From: Candidatus Aminicenantota bacterium
GTDB lineage: Bacteria; Acidobacteriota; Aminicenantia; UBA2199
Length of the DNA: 17,556 bases
NCBI GenBank assembly: GCA_023137075.1
Contig: JAGLQA010000129.1
Coordinates: 1-17,556 of the forward strand
Reading direction: 5' to 3'
A model generated the notes under the pieces. It was not told the DNA's origin. It worked only from the letters and a program-made list of their open reading frames with translations, and ran no database searches. Below are positions 14,463 to 17,556 of the stretch, one piece after another. The first letter of the stretch is position 1; each line of letters begins with the position of its first letter. The position numbers and the translations under genes were made by a program.

Positions 14463-15695
14463 ATGAAAATAATAAATATCATTCATTTTCCTATTGCATA
14501 TCATATGCTTGAAAATGTGAAACCTGTAGTTAAATGGAAAACCGGAAATGGGAGGTGGTGTGGTCTATGGAGAGGCAATTGGTCGCAAAGATTGGGAGAT
14601 GCAATACTGAATACCGGGAAAAAAATAGACTATGAAGTTTGGCGACCGGATTTGAGAGCGGATAAAGTGTATAGCCATGTATTTGAAAATGGTTTGATAT
14701 ATAAATTATTCCCATCTTATTCGGCAAAACGTTTTGATTTGCTGAAAATTAGAGAGCAGTTGTTATCTCCTGCACTAATTAAGGGATTAAAAGAAGTTAC
14801 AGATGGAGGAGATGTAATCATTCACCTGAATTCAAGTCCATTAATAAGTATTAATTATAAAATCGTAAAAACTTTTTTTTACGTTCCGATTGTTGTAACT
14901 TTCCATGGAAACCAGAGAATTTGGGGGAGTAAAATACCGATATATTCGTATTTAAAACAACAATACATCAGGGCTAAATGGGGAACCATTAACAACAATA
15001 TCGATTATATCACCTATCAAAACCGTGGGCAAAAGCGAATGCTGGAAAATGTTGGCATTAATAAACCCCGGGGGTTGGAAACGATGGGCTGTGATTTTGA
15101 TTATTGGACTCCTCCGGATAATGTCCCTTCAGACGATAAATTAAAATTTTTAATGGCCTGCCGATTTGTGCCGCTTAAGCAGATCGATAAAATAATCCGG
15201 ATATTCCTGGATTTAAATGACAAATATGATTTTATATTAACGATTGCCGGAACAGGAGAGCGTGAATATACTGCATATTTGGAAAAATTAGCATCACCTT
15301 TGACAAAACGAAATAAGGTTAGATTTACGGGTTATCTTCTTGGTAACGAACTATTAAAAGAATACCGAAAACATGATTATTTCATAATGGCTTCTACCTC
15401 AGAGGGTTGCCCGGTATCGGTAATGGAAGCGCTTGCATGCAAACTGAAGGTGTTTACTACCAGGGTCGGCTGTACCACGGATTTATTAGAAAAATACAAT
15501 GCAGGAGTAATCGTATCTCCTTATAACTATGATGAGTGGAAACTGAATTTGATAAGGATTTTAGATGGAGAACATGTAAAGGTTTTAGATCGTGAAATAG
15601 CCAGACAGTGGTTTGATTGGCCAAATATTGCTGTTAAATTTTTAGATATTTACCGAAAGGTGGCTGAGCTTTATGCCATTACATTGCGGTATTGA
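14463..15695 (+). CDS. Family 4 glycosyltransferase with canonical EX7E motif
   Basis: The 410-residue protein has a C-terminal GT4 donor domain: KFLMACRFVPLKQIDKII (228-245), LTIAGTGERE (259-268), VRFTGYLLGNEL (286-297) and the canonical EX7E motif, EGCPVSVME (Glu314, Glu322), followed by ALACKLKVFTTRVGCTTDLL. The N-terminal domain is less conserved and opens with a segment rich in Trp, Lys and Gly (about 24-42). It would add one residue to the lipid-linked repeat; donor and linkage cannot be read from sequence. The ATG at 14463 follows the methyltransferase by 22 bases with no strong ribosome site. It ends in a 93-base spacer. Confidence 0.86.
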   Translation: MKIINIIHFPIAYHMLENVKPVVKWKTGNGRWCGLWRGNWSQRLGDAILNTGKKIDYEVWRPDLRADKVYSHVFENGLIYKLFPSYSAKRFDLLKIREQLLSPALIKGLKEVTDGGDVIIHLNSSPLISINYKIVKTFFYVPIVVTFHGNQRIWGSKIPIYSYLKQQYIRAKWGTINNNIDYITYQNRGQKRMLENVGINKPRGLETMGCDFDYWTPPDNVPSDDKLKFLMACRFVPLKQIDKIIRIFLDLNDKYDFILTIAGTGEREYTAYLEKLASPLTKRNKVRFTGYLLGNELLKEYRKHDYFIMASTSEGCPVSVMEALACKLKVFTTRVGCTTDLLEKYNAGVIVSPYNYDEWKLNLIRILDGEHVKVLDREIARQWFDWPNIAVKFLDIYRKVAELYAITLRY

Positions 15696-15724
15696 CCAAC
15701 ATGTTTTACATAATTCAATTTCCC

Positions 15725-15744
15725 ATCATTAGATGATTTTTTTT
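15725..15744 (+). terminator. Weak terminator-like hairpin
   Basis: ATCAT (15725-15729), loop TAG, ATGAT (15733-15737), then T up to 15744. The five-pair AT-rich stem is weak, so this would be at most a partial stop before the flippase gene, and one an antiterminated polymerase would pass. Confidence 0.2.
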
Positions 15745-15788
15745 CAAGCTTATTTTCAAAAAACATTATTTATTAAGAGAATAAAATT

Positions 15789-17318
15789 ATGATTGCCCGC
15801 AAAATGTCTTTTTCAATCTTCTCGAAATTTTTCAACCAGGCATTGGGATTTGTATCTCTCTATTTTGTTGCCCATTACATGGGGCCTGAAGTAATGGGGA
15901 TTATTGCTTTTGGTACGGCATTTATTGCCTTGTTTCAAAGTTTTGCCGATCTGGGATTTGGCACAGCTCACATCAAAAGGGTTTCGGAAGGAAAAGACTT
16001 CGGAACCTGTAACGGGACATATTTTTCAGTAAAGTTTGTATTAAACATATTGATGACCCTGGCCGTTTTATTATCCGTATTAATTCCAAAATATTTATTT
16101 CATAAAAATTTTATCAGCAAAGAACATGAAATGGTATTATATATACTACTGGCCGCAAACTTTATCGGCAATTTATCGATGATGCTTATTACAACTTTCT
16201 CTGCCAGGAAAGAAGTTGTCAAAAGTAGCCTTGCCCAAATAACAGGAAAAATCGTGTTGGTCGGCGGAAAAGTGATTGTAGCAATTTGCGGTTTCGGTGT
16301 GATAATGTTAGCGGGGGTTAGTGTAATAAGTGCGGCGGTTATTTTAATTTGCTATATATATTTCTTTAAAGGCTATCCTATAAAAATGCCCAATAAAGAA
16401 TATTTTAAGAGTTATCTCTCATTTGCAATTCCGGTTATCTTTATGGGTTTTATTTCAAAATATTCGGCTAATTTGGATAAAATAATGATCCAATTTTTTT
16501 GGACAACCAGGGATGTCGGACTTTATGCAGCTTCAAAGCAGGTTTCATTGGTTTTAGGCAGCATTCCCAAATCCAGTGGCGCTTTGATTTTTCCCACAAT
16601 ATCATATTATTATTCAAAAGGAAATATAGAAGCTATTCGTAATTTATCTTACAAAACGGAGAGATATTTTTCAATGTTGTTCTTTCCAATTGTCGGTTTT
16701 ATATCTCTCTTTGCAAAACAAATCTGTCTGATTTTGCTAGGCCCGGAATTTTCACTCCTGGCCCCGGAAATATTTGTAATTCTATCTGTTACTATGCTAA
16801 TCTATGCAATTGGCCAGCCTTATTCATTACAGATCCCCGCAACAAACCATATAAAATTAGCGGCTGTACTTTCAGTTATTACTCTCGGCACAAATATTTT
16901 TTTGAATATTATATTCATACCGAAAGAAATTTTAGGCATAAAAGTATTGGGTATGGGGGCAGTCGGAGCCGCATATGCTACATTGATTTCGGCTGTACTT
17001 GGCTCGATATTGAACAGGATTTATGCATATAAAATTACTAAATCCAAACCGAATCTTGTTATCTTTATCCATCTTTTTGCTTCACTTATTATGGCCTTAG
17101 TTTTATATTTGATATCAAACTGCTTTCGAGAAATTTTATGGTATCATCTTCCCTTGTTTGCATTAATTGGCGGGGCTATATATCTTGCTATACTTATTTT
17201 CATGCGAGAATTTAACATGAAAGAACTTCGTTATTTTCTCGACATTTTAAATCCTGTGAAATTGAAAGACTATGCCAAACGTGAAATACAGGAGGGTTAT
17301 AAGGAAATATATGATTAA
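15789..17318 (+). CDS. wzx: Oligosaccharide flippase, Wzx-type (MOP superfamily)
   Basis: The 509-residue protein has about fourteen predicted membrane helices and the opening typical of polysaccharide flippases: a short basic N-terminus, FSKFFNQALGFVSLYFVAHYMGPEVMGIIAFGTAFIAL, then DLGFGTAHIKRVSEGKD. A second half-domain begins near YLSFAIPVIFMGFISKYSANLDKIMI, the usual Wzx C-lobe with a helix-breaking Asn-Leu-Asp-Lys. These proteins move undecaprenyl-diphosphate-linked repeat units across the inner membrane. Together with the Wzy/WaaL-like gene in the same unit, this indicates a Wzx/Wzy-dependent pathway. The C-terminal 30 residues are basic and charged. The ATG at 15789 has an AAGAGA-type weak site; its stop overlaps the next start by eight bases. 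Confidence 0.88.
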   Translation: MIARKMSFSIFSKFFNQALGFVSLYFVAHYMGPEVMGIIAFGTAFIALFQSFADLGFGTAHIKRVSEGKDFGTCNGTYFSVKFVLNILMTLAVLLSVLIPKYLFHKNFISKEHEMVLYILLAANFIGNLSMMLITTFSARKEVVKSSLAQITGKIVLVGGKVIVAICGFGVIMLAGVSVISAAVILICYIYFFKGYPIKMPNKEYFKSYLSFAIPVIFMGFISKYSANLDKIMIQFFWTTRDVGLYAASKQVSLVLGSIPKSSGALIFPTISYYYSKGNIEAIRNLSYKTERYFSMLFFPIVGFISLFAKQICLILLGPEFSLLAPEIFVILSVTMLIYAIGQPYSLQIPATNHIKLAAVLSVITLGTNIFLNIIFIPKEILGIKVLGMGAVGAAYATLISAVLGSILNRIYAYKITKSKPNLVIFIHLFASLIMALVLYLISNCFREILWYHLPLFALIGGAIYLAILIFMREFNMKELRYFLDILNPVKLKDYAKREIQEGYKEIYD

Positions 17319-17556
17319 TAGTAAAAAAAGGAAAGTAATTCACTTTTATACGCGAACTTATAGTTCATATTTCCCGGATAATAATTCTCCATCCTATTTT
17401 CTGGCAGGGTGGAGCAGCAGAGTTGCGAGGCAGGTTTTGCAGTATACGGATAAATATATAATGGAAAATTGGCGCTTTGAGAAAAAAATCCGACGTCCGC
17501 AAAAAAAAGTTGTTGAAAACGTTAATTGTAAATTATTTCCTGCAAAAGATTATCCC
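17311..17556 (+). CDS. Start of a further gene, probable GT4 glycosyltransferase (cut by the right edge)
   Basis: From an ATG at 17311 the frame is open for 82 codons to the window end. It begins MINSKKRKVIHFYTRTYSSY, continues with FLAGWSSRVARQ and YIMENWRFEKK, and has no membrane segment. A short strand (VIHFYTRTYS) and a following helix fit the first Rossmann unit of a GT4 protein, and the neighbours are GT4s, but no catalytic motif lies within the visible part. It overlaps the flippase stop by eight bases and has purine-rich AGGAGG and AAGGAAA sites upstream, so it belongs to the same operon. Confidence 0.6.
   Translation, partial: MINSKKRKVIHFYTRTYSSYFPDNNSPSYFLAGWSSRVARQVLQYTDKYIMENWRFEKKIRRPQKKVVENVNCKLFPAKDYP

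Overview
The window looks like a surface-polysaccharide (O-antigen, capsule or exopolysaccharide) locus of a Gram-negative bacterium, probably a metagenome-derived or little-studied lineage. Wzx-type flippase, Wzy/WaaL-type membrane protein, sugar epimerases, many glycosyltransferases and a JUMPstart/ops-like leader all point that way. The PqqD-like / radical SAM / nucleotidyltransferase trio at the left edge is a combination I associate with Desulfobacterota-like and related environmental genomes, but the phylum cannot be fixed from sequence alone.

Left part (1-2068, minus strand, moderate GC): the N-terminal 92 codons of a radical SAM enzyme, one base downstream of a PqqD-like small protein, with a good sigma70-type promoter ahead of the PqqD gene. 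Upstream on the same strand is a nucleotidyltransferase-fold protein of the PF14907 type. Middle (2069-2412): a divergent control region with a near-consensus promoter (TTGACA, 17 bp, TATTAA), a structured leader and an ops-like element, GGCGGTAGC, the nontemplate-DNA signal recognised by RfaH-type NusG paralogues at the head of long polysaccharide operons.

Right part (2413-17556, all plus strand, tightly packed): a WbpP-like UDP-sugar epimerase (GC-rich), a VanZ-like membrane gene split by a one-base frameshift, a second SDR epimerase, a DPM-like GT2 with C-terminal membrane helices, a hexapeptide acyltransferase, an LPG-synthase-TM/UPF0104 membrane protein, a GT39-like membrane glycosyltransferase, a second GT2, a Wzy/WaaL-like protein, a SAM methyltransferase, a 41-codon stump of an N-acetyl sugar amidotransferase, a GT4, a second methyltransferase with two Cys pairs, another GT4, a Wzx flippase, and the start of a further gene running off the end. 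GC falls sharply from the first epimerase to the centre of the cluster, as expected for exchangeable serotype-type cassettes.

Working model: the epimerases supply nucleotide sugars, and GT2/GT4 enzymes assemble a lipid-linked repeat on the cytoplasmic face. The flippase exports it and the Wzy/WaaL-like protein polymerises or ligates it. The acyltransferase and methyltransferases decorate or cap it. The DPM-like GT2, UPF0104 protein and GT39-like protein may form a separate periplasmic branch that adds a sugar from a polyprenyl-phosphate donor. An RfaH/NusG-type factor encoded elsewhere probably keeps RNA polymerase going through the roughly 15 kb unit. No initiating phosphoglycosyltransferase, Wzz/Wza export protein, tRNA, rRNA, CRISPR array or insertion sequence was seen.
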